64,000 nt of DNA, taken from positions 11,937,001 to 12,001,000 of the forward strand of contig OZ020305.1 in assembly GCA_963971305.1 (NCBI GenBank). Direction: 5' to 3'. Positions within the stretch are counted from its first letter, which is position 1; every line of letters begins with the position of its first letter. The notes below the pieces were generated by a model. That model did no database searches. It was not told the origin of the DNA and saw nothing but the letters and a program-made list of their open reading frames with translations. Below, piece after piece: positions 54,495-64,000 of this stretch. The stretch is from Arcuatula senhousia (lineage: Eukaryota; Mollusca; Bivalvia; Mytilida; Mytilidae). The translations under genes were made by a program, and so were the position numbers.

Positions 54495-54690
54495 CGTCCC
54501 TACCCATCACTCCTTTTTCCAGTGGCAGTCAAAACTTTCCAACCCGATTGGCCTTGTGTCCCCATTTCCTCCACTTTATCATCATTTCATGTTCATTGTA
54601 TCATCACTTTTATGTTCATCTCCCGGATATAGCCGAAATCGTGCTGCTTGGGAGTAAAGCAATGACTAACTAACTAACTAACTAACTGTC
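54495..54690 (-). repeat. Dispersed repeat G, copy 3 (inverted, 5' part)
   Basis: Inverse of the 51,181-51,370 part of copy 2, ending in a (CTAA)n microsatellite at 54,668-54,688. Confidence 0.85.
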
Positions 54691-54779
54691 ATTTTGAAAA
54701 AGGTATTTTTTTCTACAAACCGAACATGAAATATTCATCAAATAAAAACAAATACACATTTCTACGAATAGCCCGGCTA

Positions 54780-54850
54780 CTGGTGTGCAGGTCAATCTTA
54801 AACCAGGTTTTATGGCGCGCCAAACCTCCCTCTTCCCTTGCAATCTTAGT
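54780..54850 (-). repeat. Dispersed GGCGCC repeat fragment
   Basis: AACCAGGTTTTATGGCGCGC and CAAACCTCCCTCTTCC, the terminal part of the 32,395-32,610 family. Confidence 0.65.
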
Positions 54851-55199
54851 TTCGATAAACTTGAGGTTGGCTTTACTGAAACTACCAAATAAATGTGTAA
54901 GCTTTAAAAGCACCTCCATATCTCAACAAGAGTTAACACTAAAGGATGTCTCGCTTGCTGGCTTCATCAGAATACCTATTTTTTTCTACTATCCATTCCG
55001 AAATTCTCGACCTTTTCCTGTGGACTAACCAAAATGGTTCTAGATATCATATTCATTGAGAAACAGACTTAACATAAAAGATTGAATACACAAAAAAAAA
55101 AGATATTAACAGTTTTTGAGTGTAGAAATGAGGTCAAGGTCAAGGTCAGATGACATGGTGACGTACCTAAAACCCCCAAAATAATTCATCGATATCATA
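54851..55199. other. Intergenic, no gene recognised
   Basis: Contains GAGGTCAAGGTCAAGGTCAG at 55,131-55,150. No gene. Confidence 0.4.
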
Positions 55200-56062
55200 A
55201 AGATATCAGATGCCTTGCTTTTATTCTTTTTTAAAGAAATTCATTTTCCACAAAAGTCTTACAAAGATGTTTACAGTCTGAAAAAAGTTCACAAAGTCAC
55301 TGAAGGGTGAAAATGGGGTTAAGGTCACACATTATGGTGACAGTTGCGTAGACCAAAACCTTAACTGTCTTTATACCAAATATCAGATGTCTAGTTATTT
55401 TACTTTTCAAGTACTTCATCTTCCACAAAGTCTTGAAAAGACGTTTTCGGCCTTCAAAAAACATAGTGCACGAAATCACTGCAGCATAAAACTGGAGTCA
55501 AGGTCACATGGCATGGTGACAGTTGTACCGGAACTGTCCTTATACCAAATACCCGATGCCTACCTATTATACTTTTCGAGAAATTTATTTTCCACAAAAG
55601 TCTAGATCTTACAAAGAAGTTTTTGGTCTGAAAAAAAAAAAGACATAAGTTCACAGAGTCACTTGAGCGTGAAATTTGTGTCAGGGTCATGCGGCAGGGT
55701 TACAGTTGCAAAAAACATAACCTGAACTGCTTGTATACCAAATATCAGATCCCGAGCTATTATACTTTTCAATAAATTTATTTTCCACAAAAGTCTTACA
55801 AAGAACTTTTTGGTCTGAAAAAAAGAAAGACCTAACTTCACAGAGTCACTGGAGCGTGAAAATGGGTCAAGGTCACACGGCATTGTTACAGTTGTATAGA
55901 CCATAACCTAATTTGTTTGTATACAAAATATCAGATGTCTAGCTTTTACACTTTTTAAGTTATTCATTTTCCACAAAAGTCTTACAAAGAAGTTTACGAC
56001 ACCGACGCCACCGGAAAGTAATACATATGTCTCGCCTACAGCGACTATTTGTCGAGGAGAGA
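55200..56062. mobile_element. Tandem-core Helentron/pearl-like element A3
   Basis: Inverse orientation to A1. About five monomers of roughly 180 bp with TTTTCCACAAAAGTCTTAC (near 55,245, 55,430, 55,588, 55,782, 55,968), then ACACCGACGCCACCGGAAAG (decayed microsatellite) and the terminal hairpin GTCTCGCCTACAGCGAC, TTGTCGAGGAGAGAC. The monomer is the reverse complement of the A1 monomer (shared ATACCAAATATCAGATG, ACGGCAT), more diverged. Confidence 0.75.
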
Positions 56063-56374
56063 CAAAACTACATAGGTTAAAATTTCTCATGCATTTGTTA
56101 TAGCTTGGAACAGTTGCATAGTAACCATCTTCTGATACCGATCTTGATTTGCCGATTGATTGTCTACTCGTATAAAGGATAGCCCTTTGGGTGCTCCATA
56201 CGCATGCCATATGAATCCCCATTCCATAATAATAAGTAACCCCATACGAATAGAATGTACTGTTTGATGGTATATTTGCAAATATTTGACTACTCTATAC
56301 GTGATTTTAAGAAATGTACCCCCCCCCCCCAAAAAAAAAAATAAATCGAATGAAATCTTGAGTCTTGACATCTA

Positions 56375-56810
56375 GAGGCTCTAAAGAGTCTCATTAGTTC
56401 AACTGATCTCTCTAACGTTGAACATTTTTTTCAAGCAAAGTGTGCAAAGAGGAAATAATTCTCTATAAGGAGTTGTCCCACAACTATGGCTCAATAGATG
56501 ATTTCGTAGAGCTGTTGATGCGGCGGAATGAAGGTTGCTTCGGATTTTCTCTATTTCTTATACTTTTCGAGCTATGGGTTAAAAACTTTGGTCCGACCCC
56601 TATTCTATTTTTCGCAATGTCGACCATGTTGGTCAGTAGGCGTGCATTTATTTTCACAAACTTTGTAGGTAGAAAACACCCTAAATACCAAGTGTACAAT
56701 CCCTTTAGTGGTTTCAGGGAAGAAAATCTTTGAAGAAACGTTAACTGACGGACGAACGCCGGACGCCCAGAGATGACAATAATTCACATGACCCTTCGAG
56801 TCAGTTGAAC
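56375..56810 (+). mobile_element. Element E4
   Basis: GAGGCTCTAAAGAGTCTC start and GACGGACGAACGCCGGACGC, ATGACAATAATTCACATG end. Orthologous by duplication to E2, uninterrupted. Confidence 0.65.
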
Positions 56811-57521
56811 TAAAAAAAAGGGGTGTCATATGTGGCACCTTAATGGTTATTCTGTATACAAGTACCTACATGTACGCTTTGACCATTTTTAATAGATATA
56901 TAGCTCTAGACCTCTATATCTCAAGAACTGTAAGTCCTAGGTTAAGAAACTTTATATGTCCCAGTTATTGAGTAGTAGCATTGCACAATTGCATCTTCAT
57001 CTTTTGACATTGACCTTGATTTGCCCGTTAAGTGATATCTTTACTAGACTGTTGCAATTGTATACTCATCTATTGACCTTGGCCTCAGCTTGCAGTTAAG
57101 CGACTCCGATGGTGGCATTTGTTATTTTTAAAGCTTGATTTATGCATAAAAGTTTATTAATTAATGATCGAGGATATAGGGACATCAACCTGAAATTTAC
57201 AAGTCGTATGGTGCCGACAGACGTGACGTACTGTAGTGTCCTGCTGATGAGACTGAATTATTAAATAATGTTATGAATGTATAAGTATTTTTCCGGATAG
57301 GCTTTCTTCTTTAAAACAAGCAATGCTTGGTTCTCAGGTCCGAGCCTAAGTGAATAATTAAGATGTAAAGATCCTTTTCTTTAATGAACTGTAGAAAAAA
57401 CTCGACGTGTAAGTAATATGCATAGAAAACGATAATCTACACGTGATTGGCTAGTAAAGTATACAAATTAATCATAATAAGACATAACTAGAAGGGTTTA
57501 TATTTTTGATAAAAAAAATTC

Positions 57522-57534
57522 TTTCTTTTCGCAG
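57522..57534 (+). promoter_or_regulatory. Splice acceptor of the TRIM-like gene
   Basis: TCTTTCTTTTCGCAG ahead of GTCTGTATTGTAG and the ATG 22 bases on. Conserved with 11,955-11,967. The 5' exon is not identified. Confidence 0.65.
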
Positions 57535-57556
57535 GTCTGTATTGTAGCTATTAGAG

Positions 57557-59245
57557 ATGGCAACGATCATTGCATGTGGCCCATGTGAGGTCCGTACTAA
57601 ATCAACCCCTGCAGAATATTGGTGCCCGGAATGCGAGGACTTGCTATGTGAAGAGTGTAACAGCCATCACAGTTCAGCTAAATCATCCAGAGATCATTCT
57701 GCCATAAGCGTGGAAAATTATAGAAAACTACCAGATTCGGTTCGCAAGGTCACTCAAATTTGTCCTGACCATGGCATGAAATATGTCCATTTCTGTACTA
57801 CACATAATACTACATGCTGTCCAGCATGCGTTTCAGGATTACACAAGTCATGCCCCGATTTACAATTGCTTGATGATGTTATCAAAACGGCCAAAACATC
57901 CAGTTTAATCGATGAAGTTGAAAGGAGCATGAAAGAAATTACATCAAACTTACGGAAAATAATTTTGGAACGTGATCAAAATATTTCAGAGATACAAAAA
58001 CAGAAACGAGAAATTAAGGAGAAGATCGGCACTTTGCGTAAAAACGTCAACCAGCACATTGACAAGTTAGAAGAAAAGATGCTCAGAGAATTAAATCGTA
58101 TTGAAGACAGCGAGACAAAGAAGTTGCAACAATCTAAAACCAGTTTAACAGCCAAACTAGACCTGGTTGAAATCAAGTTAGAGGACATGACCATGTTAAA
58201 GCAGTACGCCTCAGATCTACAAACCTTTCTTGGAACTCGGGAAATAGAAAAGGTCATAGAGAAGGAGAAAACTTGCATTGGACATTTATCAAAAGACGGT
58301 TCCCTCAACATATACGAACTACAATACAGCATTAACGATAAAATACAAGCCATTACATCCGATATTCAAATGTTTGGTTCAGTATCTGTCATCTCTAAAC
58401 CATCAACCATCCGGCTGACATCCGACAAAGACAAACAGGCACAGATATTTATATCCACACCCCAACCAAACAGAATCGAATTTGAAAATGCTATCACCAA
58501 TTTTAAAGACAAGTTCAATATCCAATTGCAAGGGACAAGACTTAGAGGATGTTATGTAATGCCGAATGACAAATTCGTTGTTGCCGAAAGTCGTAACAGT
58601 CGTGTTATCATTTCACGTGAATATGGTACAGTAGAGAAAGAAATCCCCATCAGAGGAGGATATGGTCCACGGGACGTGACAGTCATAGACGACAGAACTA
58701 TCGCTGTATCTTCATCTAATGGAGTACAGATAGTAGACGTGAATACCGGCACTGTGGATAGGACGTTTGATGTGGGATGGTGTTATGGATTGTCCTTCTA
58801 TGATAGAATGTTGTACTGCTGTGTATCTAAGAAAGGCGTCATTTCTATTGAGATGTCTACAGGGAGAAATAAAACAATTATAGATGATAAACATGAATAT
58901 CAGTCGTACTGTGCCGTGGCTAGTGGTCATTTATATTATACAAGAGCAGACATTAACAGTTTGCAGTGTTATTCCATTACGGGAGAGAAGAAATGGGAGT
59001 ATGAAGACACAGCTTCGATCAATAGTCTAAGAGGCGTTACTGTTGACGGTAGCGGTAACGTCTACCTGGCATCTTATGGAAAGAATCAGATTCTAATGAT
59101 ATCTCCTGATGGACAAAGATGTAGAACGATACTGTCTGGTAAGGACAGGATCAAAGATCCATGGGGACTTTGCTACAAAAAGAACAAAAATCAACTTTGT
59201 GTTGTCTGTGAATATGGTCAGTGCTTCGTTTTCGAAATCAAATAG
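57557..59245 (+). CDS. Double B-box, coiled-coil, propeller protein (TRIM-like, no RING)
   Basis: An intact 562-residue protein in one exon. Residues 7-47 form B-box type 1 (C7, C10, C23, C26, C31, C34, H37, H47). Residues 69-99 form a B-box 2-like finger (C69, H72, C80, H83, C88, C91, H96, C99). Residues about 110-215 are a Lys/Glu-rich coiled coil for oligomerisation. Residues about 290-562 repeat hydrophobic strand patterns (DVTVIDDRTIAVSSSNG, GVTVDGSGNVYLASYGKNQI, DPWGLCYKKNKNQLCV) like an NHL-type six-bladed propeller. There is no RING before B-box 1, so it is unlikely to be a ubiquitin ligase by itself; relatives serve as adaptors in innate immunity or RNA regulation. The start is the first ATG after the conserved splice acceptor, and the sister copy aligns from the same residue. 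Bivalves carry large, lineage-specific sets of such genes. No exact orthologue can be named. Confidence 0.93.
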   Translation: MATIIACGPCEVRTKSTPAEYWCPECEDLLCEECNSHHSSAKSSRDHSAISVENYRKLPDSVRKVTQICPDHGMKYVHFCTTHNTTCCPACVSGLHKSCPDLQLLDDVIKTAKTSSLIDEVERSMKEITSNLRKIILERDQNISEIQKQKREIKEKIGTLRKNVNQHIDKLEEKMLRELNRIEDSETKKLQQSKTSLTAKLDLVEIKLEDMTMLKQYASDLQTFLGTREIEKVIEKEKTCIGHLSKDGSLNIYELQYSINDKIQAITSDIQMFGSVSVISKPSTIRLTSDKDKQAQIFISTPQPNRIEFENAITNFKDKFNIQLQGTRLRGCYVMPNDKFVVAESRNSRVIISREYGTVEKEIPIRGGYGPRDVTVIDDRTIAVSSSNGVQIVDVNTGTVDRTFDVGWCYGLSFYDRMLYCCVSKKGVISIEMSTGRNKTIIDDKHEYQSYCAVASGHLYYTRADINSLQCYSITGEKKWEYEDTASINSLRGVTVDGSGNVYLASYGKNQILMISPDGQRCRTILSGKDRIKDPWGLCYKKNKNQLCVVCEYGQCFVFEIK

Positions 59246-59297
59246 AATCGTGGCGATTAAGCAACTTAATAACCACAAGAATCACCAATACCACATT

Positions 59298-59303
59298 AAT
59301 AAA
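59298..59303 (+). terminator. Poly(A) signal AATAAA
   Basis: AATAAA 53 bp after the stop codon of the intact TRIM-like gene. Confidence 0.55.
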
Positions 59304-60779
59304 ATATAGGAACTCATTTTTAGCCGGGGTAATCGCTAGCGATTAGCCACGGCTATAGCTACGATAGCCTTTCTGTCAGCTTCATATGGTTTTTCCGGCG
59401 GTTCACCAAAAACCTTCCAATTTAAATATATCAATACACGCTTGCAATATAGTTCTTTTCCATATCTGTTTTTTTTCGTCGCTTTACTCGCAATTATGTA
59501 ATAAAACTTTTTCTTTTAGTTTTCAAATTTTGTACAAGTATGTAAGACTGATGCGATAGTATTAATTGATGAATAACGAATACAAAAGCGGATTTATATT
59601 TTGTTTATAGGAGTGTTCGCCGATCTCATTAGTGATGTCATATTCACTAATTTGCATCTCATTAAGTGTCAAACTAGTACAAGAAATAAAACATCGATGG
59701 ACAGGATAATTTACCCAAAGTTCAAATCCTCATAATTTTTTTATTTGATCAGATAAAATGGTTCTGTAAACGGTTCTTTGAAGAAGAATTTACAATTGAT
59801 TATGAAAATAAGCAATTATAAGGCTTAAAAATAAATTTTCTGTAAAATTGTTTCTGGACCAAGTATTTTTTCAGAGAAAATTTTTAATCAACCAAATTTT
59901 TCGATTTTTAGAACCACTGAACATATTTATTTTCAAGATGCACTACAAAAACGATCTTTTTCTAAATTTGGTAGAACCAAAACTGGCAAAAGGATCTGAA
60001 TAAAGTGTATTTTCTGGTGATATGACGAACGCATATATATACAGTATGCCAATCCCCTTTGGCCAAATTAAAAAAAACCAACGTGTGTTTCTATTACTTT
60101 TTTGTGTTGACTCATTGGTTTAACTGAATTGATAACTTCTGTACAGCATATTTGCTACAGCTTATCTGTATATTTGGTAGATTTTATTCTGCAGGCCAAC
60201 AGACAACTTCCTTTATATAGTTTACTACAACTTTTTTTTCCGATGAGCAAGCAACATTTAATTCTGTAGGCTAACCAAACACATATTTCAAATTAAATGA
60301 GGAATAACCCATTAGAAGTTGTGAAAATTATGTTGAATTGTAAACTTTTGTTGATGTATAAAGCAATTAAAACAAATTAAAAAGAATAAAATTTCTCTCA
60401 TTCTATAGTAAAGAATACAACTTAACAAGCTTAAGATTGCTAAAGGTTGTCAATGTCCTCATGTTAGACTTTGTTCAACTCGAAACTCAAAATAATATTG
60501 TTATACATACATCTGAGATGAATACAACTTAAGCAAAATCTGTTCTGTAACTCCTGTATAATTTATCACTTTAAAATGACATACAATCCAAAATTTCATC
60601 GAAATTTGTTAAGCAGTACCAGAGCAGTCACACTTACAAAGTATTGCTATAACCTCAAACTTACGTCACGGCGAACATTCCTATTTTGATGCTTCGTTTG
60701 CAGGCGCGCAATCACAATACATGTACATTGACAAAACTGTTGTACAATGTTTATTACTTATTTTAAAATTCTCTTTTAT
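59304..60779. other. Intergenic, no gene recognised
   Basis: AT-rich; GGTAATCGCTAGCGATTAGCC at 59,329-59,349 is a small palindrome. No gene. Confidence 0.5.
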
Positions 60780-61330
60780 TTATTGAATTCCTAATTAAAT
60801 TCTGTCAACTATCTTAAATGTGCCAATGGTTTCATTACATTGCAACAGGGGGTCAAAAAGGGGACTTCCGCCTTAAATAGACTTTTTTATTTGGGTTCCG
60901 ATTTGCAATATCTTTTTTTTTCATTGGAATCCTTGTAAAATTCCCTGCCTACTTTTTACAATCAGATTTGAAATATTTCTTACCGTTTTGAGAAATAAGG
61001 GTTGAAGGGGCATAAGCCCATGTTTTAGAGTTTGTTGAGGCAAATAGTTTTACACAACAAATTAAGTTGTAGTGGGCCAGCCAAATGTTATGAAGCTTTA
61101 ATATTATATCCACTGAAGGAAGAACGGTGTTGTATTTGGGGTTTGTGGCCAAAAAGGGCTAAAATGGGCGTATTTACAAAACGACTGCAGAATTTTTATT
61201 ATTCATTCAATTTTGAAATTTTTGTTCATTGAATTCCTCGTTATATTCTGTCAATGGTGTTCATATATATTGCACTGTATTGCTACAGGGAACCAAAGAC
61301 CGGCCACGCCCATAAAATCAAATCTTTAGT
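60780..61330 (-). repeat. Inverted fragment of D-element core
   Basis: GTGCCAATGGTTTCATTACA, TTGCAATATCTTTTTTTTTC, TTTTTACAATCAGATTTGAA and GTAGTGGGCCAGCC are the inverse of the core at 6,860-7,260 and 4,430-4,770. Ends not resolved. Confidence 0.65.
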
Positions 61331-61611
61331 TTGGTTCAATTTTCAACATCTTATTTTCCTTGTGAAAATCATTTTTACACAAAAAGTAGCTTTTAATTTT
61401 ATTTTTTGCTACACATAAACAATTTAAAATCTGTATATTACCCCGGCTGCCAGTACTTTCAGTACTTTGATTATAGATGTGTTGGTTGAAATTTAAAACT
61501 CTCGTTAAAAACTATTTATCTAAAGATTGAATGGTGTAGAACAATAAAAAGACGGAACAACTCAAAAAAATTGTGTGTTGTAGCCAAGGTTGTAGCTGTA
61601 AAAAATAATAA
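61331..61611. other. Intergenic, no gene recognised
   Basis: No supported feature. Confidence 0.4.
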
Positions 61612-61816
61612 GGGAACGACCATTTGATTTTTGGGTGGGGCTATGGTGAAATTTGAATAAACAGAGAGTGCTTTGAACTGAAAAAAAAATGCAGGATGGT
61701 GTTTTGGCTGAAAAAAATATAGTAAGTCAAATCCAGGCTCATATTTTTCAATAAAAAGGCAGGGCGAAGAAAATATCCACAACGTTCACCCATAAAAAAT
61801 CAAATGGTTGCTCCCC
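61612..61816. mobile_element. MITE with GGGAACGACCATTTGATTTT termini
   Basis: The left TIR (GGGAACGACCATTTGATTTT) and the right (AAAATCAAATGGTTGCTCCC) pair over about 28 bp; the 205-bp element is non-coding. Target duplication unclear. Confidence 0.75.
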
Positions 61817-64000
61817 AAGTCGTAACGCCTATAATTTTTTTGTTAGTTAAGATAAATGTCGTAAATCAGCCTAAAAATAAACAGTTTATAAAAAGATTCA
61901 TTGTTAACCATTCATTATAGATACTGCATATCACTCAATTCATAGGATAAAAAGTTTTCATTTATCAAATACAACTTTTTAGATAGACAAACAGGCATGA
62001 TTAAATGTTCTTGAAAGTAAGTCAATTAAGAGGCTGTTCATGGGAAAACCATGCAAAAATGGAAATTTTGTCCAGTAGCAAGATTTTTATTATGTAAAAG
62101 GTATATGGCAACTGAAAGACCATCCTACAAGACTTATTCAAGCAAATTTATTTTTTTTTCGAAAAATTCAAGATGGCCGCCCTACAGGCCTCAATAGCTA
62201 AATATAGCTTTCATCTGATCTATCACTTATTTCAATCAAATTTTATTTGAAAATTTGACATTTTCATTGTGATTTTTTTTCAGTCTATGTAGATGGAATT
62301 AAAATTGTATCAATGTTCTTTTGAAAAAGTGATGTTTGGTCTTTCAAATACAGTGCAATTTTCGTAATTCATAATTTTGGTTTCTTTGGTACCTTTAGGT
62401 AGGACTTGGGCAGTATTCCAGACTGTTCAAAAATGCTGAAATTTGTTATTTTTAAGGGCACTTATTGTCCAAGGTAACGCTTTTTTATCCTTATCGTTTA
62501 GTAATTCAAAAACAATAACATATCAAGACAAGCATATCAAAAAGCCAAGCGGGGACATTTTGACTTAGCCACAGCCCCGGGAAAAATGACATGTTTTGAT
62601 AATTCTACATAAAATCCACTTTTTAGGATTCAGTTTAAAACTCTGAATGTGTTTGCTTTGACGAATTAGTATTTCCATCGTCTGTAAAATGTACACAAAG
62701 CTATAAAAAACCTTACCATTGACTTTGAAAAAAAATTACAATTTTTCACATGTTGTACTATGCATATATGTGTTAGGGAAATCGACCACATATGGCTATT
62801 AATTTGATTAGTCTTCAGAGTCGCCCCAAACAATTCCATTAAATATACGAGTATACATCGATGACAAAATAAATATGAACAAGGAAAAAGAATAATGTAA
62901 TCGGCAAAGCGAACATAGGAACACTTGAAAAGGGGGGGGGGGTGTTTTTTTTTGTCAGAAATCAAAGTGTCGCGACAGAATATTTTTTCATTATATTAGC
63001 ATTATTTTATAATTTTATATAGCGGAAATCTTTCTTCGTGATATTTTTTCTCACCAAACCAAACTAGGAGGTCAAAACCTCTTTTACCGTTATTTTCCAT
63101 CTTCGGTTCACACGACCAGTGATATTGATTCAAGATGACAAAGGAAAAGAGAATTCAAATGAATAGCAGAAATAGTATGATCCGTGAATGTAATGATTTA
63201 CAAGTTCCGTTCATATTAGGTTGACTTGAAAACTTTAACAACACCAAACGGAATTCTACAAAAGATTTTTTTTGCCAAACAATCATTGTGACAATGTTGA
63301 AAATTTTCAATATTCTATTCTACTCTGCTTCTGTCTCATTGATATGACACTATTTCAAGCTAAGAAAATACGTGTTTGTAGAGCTCTTTTAGCTCTCAGG
63401 TTTTTTTTTCCTTTTGAGTTGTCATTTGACCCCTAGTATTGGAAAGGCTCTTAAAAGTAAAAGAAATTGTTTTTTTTCTATGTATTTTCCCTATAGAAAA
63501 AAAACTATTGCAGATCGAGAAAAGTCGTAGCTTGCAAAAATCTTCAGCCCATCAAACCCTACAAAAGTCTCCTCTGGGCCGAAGTTGCTAAATGTCCCTT
63601 ACAGAGGGGTTGTGGTCTATTAACGATAGAATTAAAACTTGTGCTAAAAGTAAAGCTGTTTATTTCTTAAACCTTCAGCAAAAGTCTTTTTTGGATGGAG
63701 GTGTTACATGTAGGTGTTTCCTTATAGGAGTTACAGAAGAGTCCCATATGGCTTACACAGGGTTCTCACACGATCAGGGAAATCGGGAAAAGACCGGGAA
63801 GTTATTTTTTTTCTTATCCCGGTCCGGGACAACATAGGGAAAATTTCACCAACAACCTACATCTGCCAAAAAGTTCTACTTTACCCAAATTTACTACGGT
63901 AATATGTCCAAGACCAATAGTGATTGTCCTTATTTGAGTACGATTTTATAATAGATGTTTAATAAATCCTAGTTTTTAATCACTATTGTTAACATATTTA
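61817..64000. other. Intergenic, no gene recognised
   Basis: Short open frames only, a G-run at about 62,932-62,942, and no domain, RNA gene or clear repeat boundary that I can support. Confidence 0.5.

Larger units (their letters stand above)
56088..59303 (+). repeat. Segmental duplication, copy B
   Basis: Partner of 9,655-13,720. It lacks the LTR miniature (empty site about 56,628-56,633) and the dispersed repeat present in copy A, so it represents the pre-insertion state at those points. It contains a private C-run near 56,320. Confidence 0.85.

Overview
The window is eukaryotic, AT-rich, intron-bearing and packed with repeats. It most likely comes from a marine bivalve, and a mussel (Mytilus-like) is my best guess. 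That guess rests on three inferences: a tandemly duplicated B-box/coiled-coil/propeller gene of the kind hugely expanded in bivalves, Helentron-type 'pearl-like' elements with tandem cores, and a dispersed repeat (11,480-11,690; 30,165-30,370; 47,860-47,925) that I associate with Mytilus. No prokaryotic operon, CRISPR array or rRNA gene is present.

Only one intact protein-coding gene is convincing: a 562-residue double B-box, coiled-coil, beta-propeller (TRIM-like, no RING) protein at 57,557-59,245 (+). A second copy at 11,990-13,675 (+) carries an in-frame TAG between the two B-boxes. The two lie in a segmental duplication (about 9,655-13,720 and 56,088-59,303) that includes the splice acceptor of an upstream 5'-UTR exon, the poly(A) signal and several kilobases of upstream sequence.

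Almost everything else is mobile DNA. Left part (1-9,230): a palindromic MITE with target duplication, a tandem-core element (2,085-3,435) and two copies of an element ending in GCGGTCGTAT, one carrying nested insertions. 10,154-11,055 and 26,755-27,275 hold two miniature LTR retrotransposons with about 108 bp between LTRs, each with a tRNA-Lys-type primer binding site and a polypurine tract; their short LTRs carry a tRNA-like RNA polymerase III promoter. 15,870-18,850 is a broken DIRS-like tyrosine-recombinase retrotransposon. 21,045-25,326 is a Polinton/Maverick-derived fold-back element holding two head-to-head remnants of a protein-primed DNA polymerase B, inserted into a 168-bp tandem-core element.

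Middle and right: a CR1/jockey-like LINE on the minus strand (32,930-36,445), a textbook hAT MITE (38,055-38,220), a long-TIR element with TAA duplication (39,160-41,613), a TIR element with TATAC duplication (42,376-45,341), a composite TIR element (46,130-49,787), tRNA-like modules (50,080-50,335), a second 168-bp tandem-core element between two palindromic MITEs (52,041-53,670) and an inverted relative of the first tandem-core element (55,200-56,062). The last 4.7 kb hold only an old repeat fragment and one MITE.

The most interesting object is the miniature LTR element whose LTR contains a tRNA-derived pol III cassette. It is architecturally parallel to plant Cassandra elements, which carry 5S rRNA promoters in their LTRs.
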